DNA of 64,000 bases, taken from Streptomyces sp. NBC_00286 (GTDB lineage: Bacteria; Actinomycetota; Actinomycetes; Streptomycetales; Streptomycetaceae). Position 1 is the stretch's first letter, and every line of letters begins with the position of its first letter. The position numbers and the translations under genes are program-made. Under the pieces are notes generated by a model that was not told where the DNA came from, did no database searches, and saw only the letters and a program-made list of their open reading frames with translations. This document shows, one piece after another, positions 27,967 to 35,149 of the stretch. The stretch spans positions 3,720,001 through 3,784,000 of the forward strand of contig NZ_CP108054.1 of the NCBI RefSeq assembly GCF_036173125.1, given 5' to 3'.

Positions 27967-28070
27967 GATTCCGACACTAAGCGGTGTCTCGTCGTGTGAC
28001 CGATGAGTTTGCCGTGCCGCTGCGGTCTGTCTCGGTAGCGCTGCACCACACCACACGACTTGGAGCAAAC

Positions 28071-28355
28071 GTGATCATCATTGCCGGAAAGCTGTACGTG
28101 GACGCTGCCGCCCGCGACGCGTACCTCGCCGGGTGCTCAAAGGTGATCGAGCAGGCTCGGGCCGCCCCCGGCTGCCTCGACTTCGCCCTGTCAGCCGACC
28201 TGATCGAGCCGAATCGGATCAACGTGTACGAGCGTTGGGATACGGACGAGGACCTCGAACGCTTCCGCGGCGCGGGCCCCGAGCCCGAGCAGGCGGCTCA
28301 GATCCGCGACGCCGCGGTGAGCAGGTACCGGATTTCCGGTGTCGAGGCTCCATAG
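28071..28355 (+). CDS. Antibiotic biosynthesis monooxygenase (ABM)-family protein
   Basis: The 94-residue protein is a ferredoxin-like fold ABM-domain protein: VIIIAGKLYVDAAARDAYLA, APGCLDFALSADLIEPNRIN, VYERWDTDEDLERF. The family includes quinone-forming monooxygenases and heme-degrading proteins, but small stand-alone members such as this are mostly unassigned. The GTG at 28071 with TTGGAG six bases upstream is a better start than the upstream frame. Confidence 0.8.
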   Translation: MIIIAGKLYVDAAARDAYLAGCSKVIEQARAAPGCLDFALSADLIEPNRINVYERWDTDEDLERFRGAGPEPEQAAQIRDAAVSRYRISGVEAP

Positions 28356-28359
28356 GCGA

Positions 28360-28734
28360 TCAACTCGTCGGTACGTCGGTGCCCTTGAGCGCGGTGATGA
28401 AGGGAGCCCAGGCGTTCGCGGGGAAGAGGAGGGCGGGGCCCTGGAGGTTCTTGGAGTCGCGGACGGGGACGAGGCCGGGGAGGTCGTCGCGGACCTCGAC
28501 ACACTCCCCGCCGGAGCCGTTGCTGTAGGTGCTCTTGCGCCAGCGGGCGGCGCCAGGGAAGCCTTCGGCGACTTCGACGCAGTCTCCGCCGTCACCGTTG
28601 CTGTAACTGGACTTGCGCCAGCGGGCGGCCCCGACGAAGCCCTCGGCGACCTCGACACAGTTCCCGCCGTCGCCGTTGCTGTAGCTGCTCTTGCGCCAGA
28701 CAGCGGTGCTCAAGTCAATCCGGTTGCTTGCCAT
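28360..28734 (-). CDS. DUF397 protein with three tandem repeats
   Basis: Most DUF397 proteins are 60-80 residues with one domain; this 124-residue one carries three consecutive WRKSSYSNGDGG-CVEVAEG units before a single C-terminal VRDSKNLQGPALLFPANAW segment. The DNA of the units is also repetitive. It overlaps the XRE gene upstream by 20 bases. XRE/DUF397 pairs resemble WhiJ-type developmental modules and Scr1-type toxin-antitoxin pairs in Streptomyces; the small acidic DUF397 partner probably binds the regulator. Confidence 0.9.
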   Translation of the reverse strand: MASNRIDLSTAVWRKSSYSNGDGGNCVEVAEGFVGAARWRKSSYSNGDGGDCVEVAEGFPGAARWRKSTYSNGSGGECVEVRDDLPGLVPVRDSKNLQGPALLFPANAWAPFITALKGTDVPTS

Positions 28735-29569
28735 TTCGGTAATCCTCTGCCGCTGCCTCGATCATGGCGAGGGACGCCTCCGGCGGCAGTGCGGCGGCCC
28801 TGAGCCGATCGTATGCCTTGCGGTAGCTCTTCACGAGGGCAGGATCGTCGATGGTGTCCCCGCTGTACGACGACTCCGTGTAGACGAGGGGCGGGGCGTC
28901 CGGGAAGGTCATGGTCATGACGGTGCCCAGCATGAGCGGGTGCGGTCCGCAGTTCCACGGAAGGATCTGTGGAGCGATCCGGCGCCGCCGCGCCAGCGCC
29001 GCGATCCTCTCCAGCTGTACGGCCATCTCCTCCGGCGGGATGATCGGGTTGCGCAGCAGCACCTCCGGCAGGACCACCCAGTACTCCGGCTGCTTGTCGT
29101 CGTCCTCGAAGAGGCGGGCCCGCGCCATCCGGGCGCTCACCTTCTCCTCCACCTCGTCGTCGGACATCAGCGGATGAGCCGCCAGGACGACGGCCCGTGC
29201 GTACGCTGGAGTCTGCAACAGCCCGGGAATGCCGGTGGGGCACCACTCCTCGATGCTCTCGGCGTGCTTCTCCGCTTCCAGCACGCGCTCGAAATACCCA
29301 GCGTGCCCCTTCCGCTTGGCCTTCCGCACGTCCTCGCACCGTCGCCCGAAGAACCCGTCCGTCTTCAGCACCCGGTCCACATGTCCGGCGAGGTCCTCGG
29401 GCATTCTCCGCTGGCCCCGCTCGATCTCGCTCAGGTAGGTAGGGGCGTAGAAGCTGCCCTCCACCGTCTCCTGCAGCGTGAGCCCCATCTCCTCCCGCTT
29501 CCACCGCAACTCCTTGCCGTAGAACTCGGGAACGCTCGCCGAACCGTCAATGTCCTTGCGCGCAACCAT
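28715..29569 (-). CDS. XRE/DUF5753 regulator (WhiJ-like, Scr1-type)
   Basis: The 284-residue protein has an N-terminal XRE domain (LRWKREEMGLTLQETVEGSF, YAPTYLSEIERGQR) and a C-terminal DUF5753 domain of about 190 residues (GIPGLLQTPAYARAVV, the RMARARLFEDDD segment, and ESSYSGDTIDDPALV near the end). Streptomyces encodes many paralogues; WhiJ, which represses development, is the best known. It precedes DUF397 and is divergent from a small protein plus an anti-sigma-like ATPase, the classic four-part WhiJ-type cluster. The palindrome at 29645-29660 is a likely operator. Confidence 0.9.
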   Translation of the reverse strand: MVARKDIDGSASVPEFYGKELRWKREEMGLTLQETVEGSFYAPTYLSEIERGQRRMPEDLAGHVDRVLKTDGFFGRRCEDVRKAKRKGHAGYFERVLEAEKHAESIEEWCPTGIPGLLQTPAYARAVVLAAHPLMSDDEVEEKVSARMARARLFEDDDKQPEYWVVLPEVLLRNPIIPPEEMAVQLERIAALARRRRIAPQILPWNCGPHPLMLGTVMTMTFPDAPPLVYTESSYSGDTIDDPALVKSYRKAYDRLRAAALPPEASLAMIEAAAEDYRNGKQPD

Positions 29570-29644
29570 CGTTGACCACCTGTTTCCACACCCGGTGCCG
29601 TGGACCCCAAACCCCTTTTACGGTACGCCGCCCGACGTCAAAGT

Positions 29645-29660
29645 GTGACGAGTTCGTCAC
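29645..29660. promoter_or_regulatory. Candidate operator in the WhiJ-like cluster
   Basis: GTGACGA-GT-TCGTCAC is a perfect 7-bp inverted repeat with a 2-bp spacer, 26 bases before the small-protein start and between the divergent units. Binding by the XRE protein is inferred. Confidence 0.55.
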
Positions 29661-29685
29661 GCAACGCACTGGAAGGCGTACAGCC

Positions 29686-29913
29686 ATGACCCACCACCAC
29701 GGCGACCCCCACGACGTACAGGAGTACGTGGAACAACTCCGCACCGCGCTCGCAGCGAACGGCATCACCTTGCCGTCCATCGGCGTAGAGGCGACAACCT
29801 TCGCGGGGACCTACCCGCCCCGCCACGGAGGCCTCGTCGCGCTCGGCAACTGCAACACCGCCACCGCTCGCAAGCTGGCCGAGGCCCTGGACAAGGCGGC
29901 GGGCAGCCGGTGA
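29686..29913 (+). CDS. Small protein of WhiJ-like clusters
   Basis: The 75-residue protein (MTHHHGDPHDVQEYVEQLRT...) has a helical N-terminus and ends CNTATARKLAEALDKAAGSR. I do not recognise a named family. It is coupled to the ATPase gene downstream by a GTGA overlap. GGAAGG lies nine bases before the ATG. Confidence 0.75.
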   Translation: MTHHHGDPHDVQEYVEQLRTALAANGITLPSIGVEATTFAGTYPPRHGGLVALGNCNTATARKLAEALDKAAGSR

Positions 29914-30281
29914 AGCGCCTGGTCCTCGAACTGCTCGCGGTCCCCAAGGCCGTTCCCGAGGTCCGGCGCGCTGTGCGCGAGTACCTGGCCCGGCCCTGCC
30001 CCGAAGTGCAGCTCTGCGTCAGCGAGTTGCTGGCGAACGTGATCAATCACCTCGGCGAGGGCACGCCCGTGACCGTGCGTCTGGCCCGTACGGACGGGGG
30101 CCGTGCGCGGCTGGAGGTCAGCGACCCGGACGCGTACGCCTGGCTCATCCGGCGCCGGCCGGGGCCGGACGACGAGACGGGCCGCGGGCTCCTGCTGCTC
30201 GACGCGGTCGCGCTGCGGTGGGGCGTGGATCAAGGGACGGGCGGCAAGACGGTGTGGTGCGAGCTTCCGCAAGGCGCGTGA
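29910..30281 (+). CDS. HATPase_c anti-sigma-type ATP-binding protein
   Basis: The 123-residue protein has the histidine kinase-like ATPase fold used by RsbW/SpoIIAB: LCVSELLANVINH (N-box), SDPDAYAW (in place of the usual D-x-G G1 box) and ETGRGLLLLDAVALRWG (G2). It lacks a kinase dimerisation domain. Such stand-alone ATPases bind sigma or anti-anti-sigma factors, and in WhiJ-type clusters they accompany XRE/DUF397 genes. The G1 box is degenerate, so ATPase activity is doubtful. Confidence 0.85.
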   Translation: MKRLVLELLAVPKAVPEVRRAVREYLARPCPEVQLCVSELLANVINHLGEGTPVTVRLARTDGGRARLEVSDPDAYAWLIRRRPGPDDETGRGLLLLDAVALRWGVDQGTGGKTVWCELPQGA

Positions 30282-30465
30282 ACAGGGGTCGTCCCGTTCG
30301 CAAGCAGGCAACGGGTGAACATCAGGCGAACGAAGAGTGATTGATCCGCGTGGCTTAGTTCTGTTGCGCACTCAACGGCCGTGTCCTCGTCGCGCCGCCG
30401 GGACATGTCCCCAGTAACACGCCTTAGTCTGACCCTCGTTGGGCCAGGAGGAGGGGGACTACTCC

Positions 30466-31206
30466 ATGTACAGCGTCATTGTGGTGCCGCCGTGCGGCAC
30501 TGGATCGGACGACCAGATCAAGCTCTCGGCGGGTGAGCGGCTCACCTTCGGCCGGTCCGAGACCGGCAACGGGCTTGCGATCGCACACGCAGGGGTCTCC
30601 CGGATCGCCGGGGAGATCACCGCGCACCGGGCCTTCTGGATCCTGAGCAACCTCAGCCAGGAGCAGACCTACGTGGTGGAGAACCCGGAGGGCGCGGGCG
30701 AGCACATCAAGGTCGCTCCGGGCCGTCTGGACGCGCCCGTGTCGTTCGAGTTCTCGCGCGTGGTACTGCCCGCGGCGGGCGATCTGCTCAGCTTCGACGT
30801 GTGGGCGCCGCGCCACACCTACCGCAGCGCGGACCGCCCAGGGCTCTCCGGCGCCACCACGGCCCAGGCGTTCGCCCTCGACCGCACCAAGCGGTACTTC
30901 GCGGTGCTGGCCGCCCTGTGCGAACCGCGGCTACGCGGTGAGCCCCACGCCCCGCTGCCCACCGTCGACCAGCTCGTGGAACGCCTGCGGCACACCTGGC
31001 CCGCGGCCAACCGTTCCTCCGTCTACTGGAACATCGACTACCTGGCGGTCAAGCTCCGCCTGAGACCCGCCCCGGACACGGCGGAACCCGGCCCACGCCT
31101 CTACGGCAAGAAGGAGTCGCTGGTCTCGCTCGCGCTCCGTTTCGACCTCGTACGGGAGGACGATCTCGTCGTCCTCGCGGCGGTCCCCAGCGAGGTGGCG
31201 CGGTGA
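30466..31206 (+). CDS. FHA-like protein preceding a Ser/Thr kinase
   Basis: The 246-residue protein has an N-terminal FHA-like domain (LTFGRSETGNGLAIAHAGVS, then RIAGEITAHRAFWILSNLS), the fold that binds phosphothreonine. The C-terminal half resembles the helical winged region found in other actinobacterial FHA proteins (YFAVLAALCEPRLRGEPHAP). It overlaps the kinase at 31203 by 4 bases, so it is probably the kinase substrate or adaptor. A GGAGGAGGGGG site precedes the ATG. Confidence 0.75.
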   Translation: MYSVIVVPPCGTGSDDQIKLSAGERLTFGRSETGNGLAIAHAGVSRIAGEITAHRAFWILSNLSQEQTYVVENPEGAGEHIKVAPGRLDAPVSFEFSRVVLPAAGDLLSFDVWAPRHTYRSADRPGLSGATTAQAFALDRTKRYFAVLAALCEPRLRGEPHAPLPTVDQLVERLRHTWPAANRSSVYWNIDYLAVKLRLRPAPDTAEPGPRLYGKKESLVSLALRFDLVREDDLVVLAAVPSEVAR

Positions 31207-32642
31207 ACGGACCCTCGTACGCCGTCCCCGTTCCGAAGGGCTACCGGGTGGGCCCCTGGGAGGTGCGCGAGCCGCTCGCGTCGGGCGCGTTCGGCAGCGT
31301 CTACGCGGCCCGGCGCACCGGTGATGAGGGCGGGGGCGACGGCGGGGAGACCGTCGCCGGCCAGGGAGCCGGTCCGCTGCCCTGGCACGCGGCGCTCAAG
31401 TTCCTGCCGACGGGCACCCGTACCCCGCGCCAACTGCACCATCTGCGCGAACTCGCCCATCGCGAACAAGAGTTGCTGAAGCGGCTACGCTCACCACGGC
31501 TGATCCGGATGTACGAGGCGCTGACGGTCGACGACCCTCAGCACCCCGAACTCGACGGCGCCACCGTCCTCGTACTGGAACGGGCCGAAGGTTCGCTCGC
31601 AGCGCTGCTGGACCGGTCGCCCACTCCGGAATCCGGTCCCGGCCTGCTCGCCCAGGTCTGCGAGGGACTGCACCAGTTGCACGCCGCGGGCTGGGTGCAC
31701 GGCGATCTCAAGCCCGCCAACGTCCTGCTGATGAAGGACGGTTCCGCCCGTCTCGCCGACTTCAACCTGGCCGCGGAGATGGAGGGCACCCACGCGTACG
31801 CCCCAGCCTTCGCCACCCCCGACTACACACCACCGGAACTGCTCTGGTCCGAGATCAGCGAACGCGGTCAGCAGATCCGCCCGACCGCCGACATCTGGGC
31901 CTTCGGCGTGCTGGCCCACCTCGTCCTGACCGGTGATTTCCCCCTGCCGGGCGGCATCACGGAGGCCCGCCGCGACGCGACGGTGCGATACGCGCGCGGC
32001 GCCGAGGAACTACGCCTGTCCCCCGAACTCCCCCCGGACTGGCGGGAGATCATCACGGACTGCCTGGCCCCGTCGCACGAGGAACGCGCCGCCCGTTGCA
32101 CCGACACGGCCTCGCTGCTGCGCCGGGTGGAACAGGCGGCCGGAACCACCCGCTCGCCCCGCCTGCCCCGGCTCCGCCCGCGCAAGTGGCTCCGCCCCGC
32201 CCTGGCGACCGGCGTCGCGGCGGCCGTGCTGGCGCTGGCCGCGACAGTGACGTACGCGATGCGGGACGACGGGCCGACGTACGGCTATCACCGCTGCCCC
32301 TTCGGATCTGTCTGCTTCTTCAGCGAGGAGTTCGGCATGGGCGAGATGTGCAGTTGGAAGGGCGACGACGCCGACTGGCTGTCGGGGAAGGAGACCTGCA
32401 TGTGGACCCGCGACCGCCCGGTGAGGTCGATCTTCAACAACGGCGACGAGGCGACAGGCCTCGGGGGCGTGGCCTACTACCGAGGTCGGGACTTCACACC
32501 TGTCGGCGAGGACATCACCCGCAAGAACTCCCGCAACCGAACCGGCTGCACCGCCCAACGCGCCCAAGGAAACCTGGCGGGCACCTACGCACCGCTGTCC
32601 CACAGGTGGATCGAACACTGCGGGGACGGGGCCTCGGACTGA
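31203..32642 (+). CDS. Ser/Thr protein kinase with external I36-like domain
   Basis: The 479-residue protein has a kinase domain at about 18-310: GAFGSVYA loop, Lys66 in ALKF, HGDLKPAN with catalytic Asp168, and DFN at 186-188 where active kinases have DFG. A membrane segment (331-352) is followed by an external domain (364-475) with Cys-rich CPFGSVCFFSEEFG and IFNNGDEATG, like peptidase inhibitor family I36. The DFN change is seen in some kinases and does not prove inactivity. It is coupled to the FHA-like gene. The external domain may sense or inhibit a secreted protease. Confidence 0.85.
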   Translation: MNGPSYAVPVPKGYRVGPWEVREPLASGAFGSVYAARRTGDEGGGDGGETVAGQGAGPLPWHAALKFLPTGTRTPRQLHHLRELAHREQELLKRLRSPRLIRMYEALTVDDPQHPELDGATVLVLERAEGSLAALLDRSPTPESGPGLLAQVCEGLHQLHAAGWVHGDLKPANVLLMKDGSARLADFNLAAEMEGTHAYAPAFATPDYTPPELLWSEISERGQQIRPTADIWAFGVLAHLVLTGDFPLPGGITEARRDATVRYARGAEELRLSPELPPDWREIITDCLAPSHEERAARCTDTASLLRRVEQAAGTTRSPRLPRLRPRKWLRPALATGVAAAVLALAATVTYAMRDDGPTYGYHRCPFGSVCFFSEEFGMGEMCSWKGDDADWLSGKETCMWTRDRPVRSIFNNGDEATGLGGVAYYRGRDFTPVGEDITRKNSRNRTGCTAQRAQGNLAGTYAPLSHRWIEHCGDGASD

Positions 32643-32808
32643 CACCGTCGCGCCGGGGTGACAGGGCTGCAGGGCAGACGGCGGCAGCCAGGTCAGAGAG
32701 GCCCAGGGCCGGCTCAAGCACCGTCGTAGCCTCACCGAAGTCGGCGAGGTGGAGGGCGACTTCGGCCCTCTGACCGTGCGACGGTCGTCACCTTCCAGAA
32801 GCCCGCGG

Positions 32809-32828
32809 TACCTGAACAGTTTCAGGTA
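32809..32828. promoter_or_regulatory. Palindrome before the PQQ-like gene
   Basis: TACCTGAA-CAGT-TTCAGGTA is a perfect 8-bp inverted repeat with a 4-bp spacer, 73 bases before the start at 32901. A single half-site, TTTTCAGGTACC, recurs near 34828, after the damaged gene pair. Confidence 0.55.
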
Positions 32829-32900
32829 ACGAGGCCTTGACGGGACCGTCCGGGCCGTCCCCAGACTGGAGTTACCTGGAGTCAGCCAACGGGGGGCACG

Positions 32901-34562
32901 ATGGCCGGGCACGACGGGGAACGGGGCAAGCAGGTCGCAGGGGATGCGGACGGGGAAACAGAGACGGAGACGGAGTCCATCCATTCCGCGCATCTTCTCC
33001 TCGCGCTCGCCCTCGGCTGCGCCGCCGTGCTCGCCTTTTACGCGGCGTTCCCGCTCACGGACGCGCTGACCGAGGCGCAGTCCGACGACTTCGGCACGGC
33101 GGCCTGGTTCCCCCGGGTTTTGGCCGTCGGCGCGTCCGTCGTGCTGGTGCTGTCGATGGGGCGGCGGGGCGGGGCGATCGCAGCGGGTGCGCTGGCGGGG
33201 CTGGCGGGCGTCGTCGGCCTGGTGAGGTATCTGACGTGGACCCGTCCCGAACCGGTGTGGATCCTGCCACCCAGCACCGAGTTGAGGCCCGCCGCTTCCC
33301 TGGCGCTGGCGCTGATGTGCGCCGCCGTCGTTCTCCTGTGCGTCCCGCTCGCGCGGCGGCGCAGGCCGTGGTTCGGCCTCGGGGAGGCGGCGGCGGGGCG
33401 GGCGGGTGCGGTACGGCGCCGGATCCAGCAGGTGATGGTGATGCTGATCGTAGGCAGCCTGCTGGGCGGGGTGCTGGGCGGTGCCGGAACGCTGGGTGCC
33501 GCGCTGGTGCGGGGCGACCGGGAGACGCTGACCCTGCCGCGCCAGGAGGTGCACGCCGTACCGGAGGAACGGTGGTACAACGGCGCGTTACAGACGGACA
33601 CTCCGACGGTGTGGCCGAAGGGCGTGCCGTCGGAACGCGCCTGGGAGCGGAACTTCGACAGCCCGGTCGCACTGAGCACATGCGAGCGGAAGCGCGGCGA
33701 GTCCGACGAGGACGTGTACCAGCGCGGCACGGTGGTGGGCATCGACGACGACCTCGCGGCGGAGGGCGCCTCGGTCGTCGGCGTCGACGCCGGTACCGGG
33801 GAGCAGCGCTGGCGCTACACCGTGCCGACGACCCGGCACGCCACGATCCACCAGGTCGGGGTGAGCGAGGGGTGCGCCATCCACGTCCTCGTCGACAACT
33901 CCCTCACCACCCTCGACGCCTTCGACGGCTCGGTACGCGGGCGGCTGCTGCTGTCCTCGCGGCACCGCAGCGAGCAGACCGACCTCTCGGGCCAAAAGAC
34001 GAACTGGGGGTGGTCGTTCATCACCTCCACGCGCGTCTTGTGGGACGCCAAGGAAAGGCCGACTCGGGTGGTGCAACTCCCGCCGCAGGACTACACGTTC
34101 ATCCGCGATCCGCAGCAGACCGTACTGGCCGTCCGGAAAAGCAACGGCCAGGCAGTCGCGAGAGGACCCTACGACGGGGCCTGCGGCTTTCTGACACACG
34201 GCTCCTACACGGCCTGGGGGCAGGCCTTGGTCGTGGACGACTGCGTGGGCCGGGTCCGCAGCTTCGGCGTTCTGGAGTACGACGAGTCGGAGCGCGTGAC
34301 TCCCAAGCTGTACGGCTTCCCGCAGACGAGCGCCCGCGTCCCGCAGTCCTGCGAGAAGGGTGATGCCACGGCGGCCGCCTCCTCCGGCAGCACTCTCCTG
34401 GTGTTCCGGAGCGGTCGCCGCCGCCCCTGCCGCCTCATCGGCGTCGTACCCGACCTGCAACGCCGTCAAGAAGGTGTCCCTGTCCTCGACGGTCTCGGTC
34501 AGGCAGCCCTACTACACGGGCACCGGCACAAGGAACTGCATCCTGGCCTCCGGAAGCAGTAG
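32901..34562 (+). CDS. Membrane protein with PQQ-like beta-propeller; 3' end disrupted
   Basis: The N-terminus has about five membrane segments (LLLALALGCAAVLAFYAAF, then RVLAVGASVVLVLSM and others, to VMLIVGSLLGGVLGGAGTLG). An external PQQ/WD40-like domain follows (VVGVDAGTGEQRWRYTVP, LTTLDAFDGSVRGRLLL). The natural sequence appears to stop near SSGSTLLVFRSG (about 34415); beyond it the frame reads through another gene's DNA as Arg-rich sequence to a stop at 34562. The correct protein in the second frame is a secreted peptidoglycan-binding protein. I infer a deletion or frameshift that joined two genes. Confidence 0.7.
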   Translation: MAGHDGERGKQVAGDADGETETETESIHSAHLLLALALGCAAVLAFYAAFPLTDALTEAQSDDFGTAAWFPRVLAVGASVVLVLSMGRRGGAIAAGALAGLAGVVGLVRYLTWTRPEPVWILPPSTELRPAASLALALMCAAVVLLCVPLARRRRPWFGLGEAAAGRAGAVRRRIQQVMVMLIVGSLLGGVLGGAGTLGAALVRGDRETLTLPRQEVHAVPEERWYNGALQTDTPTVWPKGVPSERAWERNFDSPVALSTCERKRGESDEDVYQRGTVVGIDDDLAAEGASVVGVDAGTGEQRWRYTVPTTRHATIHQVGVSEGCAIHVLVDNSLTTLDAFDGSVRGRLLLSSRHRSEQTDLSGQKTNWGWSFITSTRVLWDAKERPTRVVQLPPQDYTFIRDPQQTVLAVRKSNGQAVARGPYDGACGFLTHGSYTAWGQALVVDDCVGRVRSFGVLEYDESERVTPKLYGFPQTSARVPQSCEKGDATAAASSGSTLLVFRSGRRRPCRLIGVVPDLQRRQEGVPVLDGLGQAALLHGHRHKELHPGLRKQ

Positions 34563-34794
34563 CACGGCCGTCACCGCGCTCCAGGACGCCCTGATCACCT
34601 GCTACAAGGAGGACACGGGCGGCAAGGACGGGATCTATGGCAGCAAGACGAAGCGGGCCGTGTGGAACGTCCAGGGCAAGTACGACAACCTCACCCAGGA
34701 CGGCATCTACGGCCCGGCCACCCGCAAGATGATGGGCTGGCGCGTCTACACCAACGGCAACGCCACCACCCAGTGCACGGCGCCTGGCACCTGA
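34360..34794 (+). pseudogene. Secreted peptidoglycan-binding protein missing its 5' end
   Basis: From about 34415 this frame reads AVAAAPAASSASYPTCNAVK, which looks like the end of a signal peptide with its AxA-type cleavage site. A mature protein with a PG_binding_1 domain follows (ALQDALITCYKEDTGGKDGI, then DGIYGPATRKMMGW). The positively charged start of a signal peptide is lost in the fusion. The in-frame ATGs at 34360 and 34363 lie inside the upstream gene after GAGAAGG and could still allow translation. Function of the intact form would be cell-wall binding. Confidence 0.6.
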
Positions 34795-34900
34795 GGTGAG
34801 ACAGGGGCGGGGTCGACCCTGGAACTTTTCAGGTACCGCCCTCCCGCCCCGTCCGCCACCATGGCTCCGTGCCGTCCCCGGGGGGAGACGGTACGGCTGA

Positions 34901-34946
34901 CAAGGCCGCGGTGAGCACCACGGTCTCCGTGCTCACCGCGGCCTTG
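34901..34946. terminator. Strong hairpin terminator
   Basis: An 18-bp perfect stem begins CAAGGCCGCGGTGAGCAC and closes with its exact complement, with a 10-base loop. It separates the damaged pair from the kinase at 35150. Confidence 0.9.
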
Positions 34947-35149
34947 CCCGTTGCACCACCCCATGCAATGAGCCCTTCCCAACACCCTGTCTCCCGCCAG
35001 CGATTCGCGGTGATTACGGTACGAGACGCATGGGACCGCGATAGCCTCTCACGACCCGGGGTGACAGCAGAGACCAGCACGCCACGGATGAACAACACCG
35101 ACCATCACCACCACACCGCGGACGAACAGCACATCGGGGGATCGGACCC

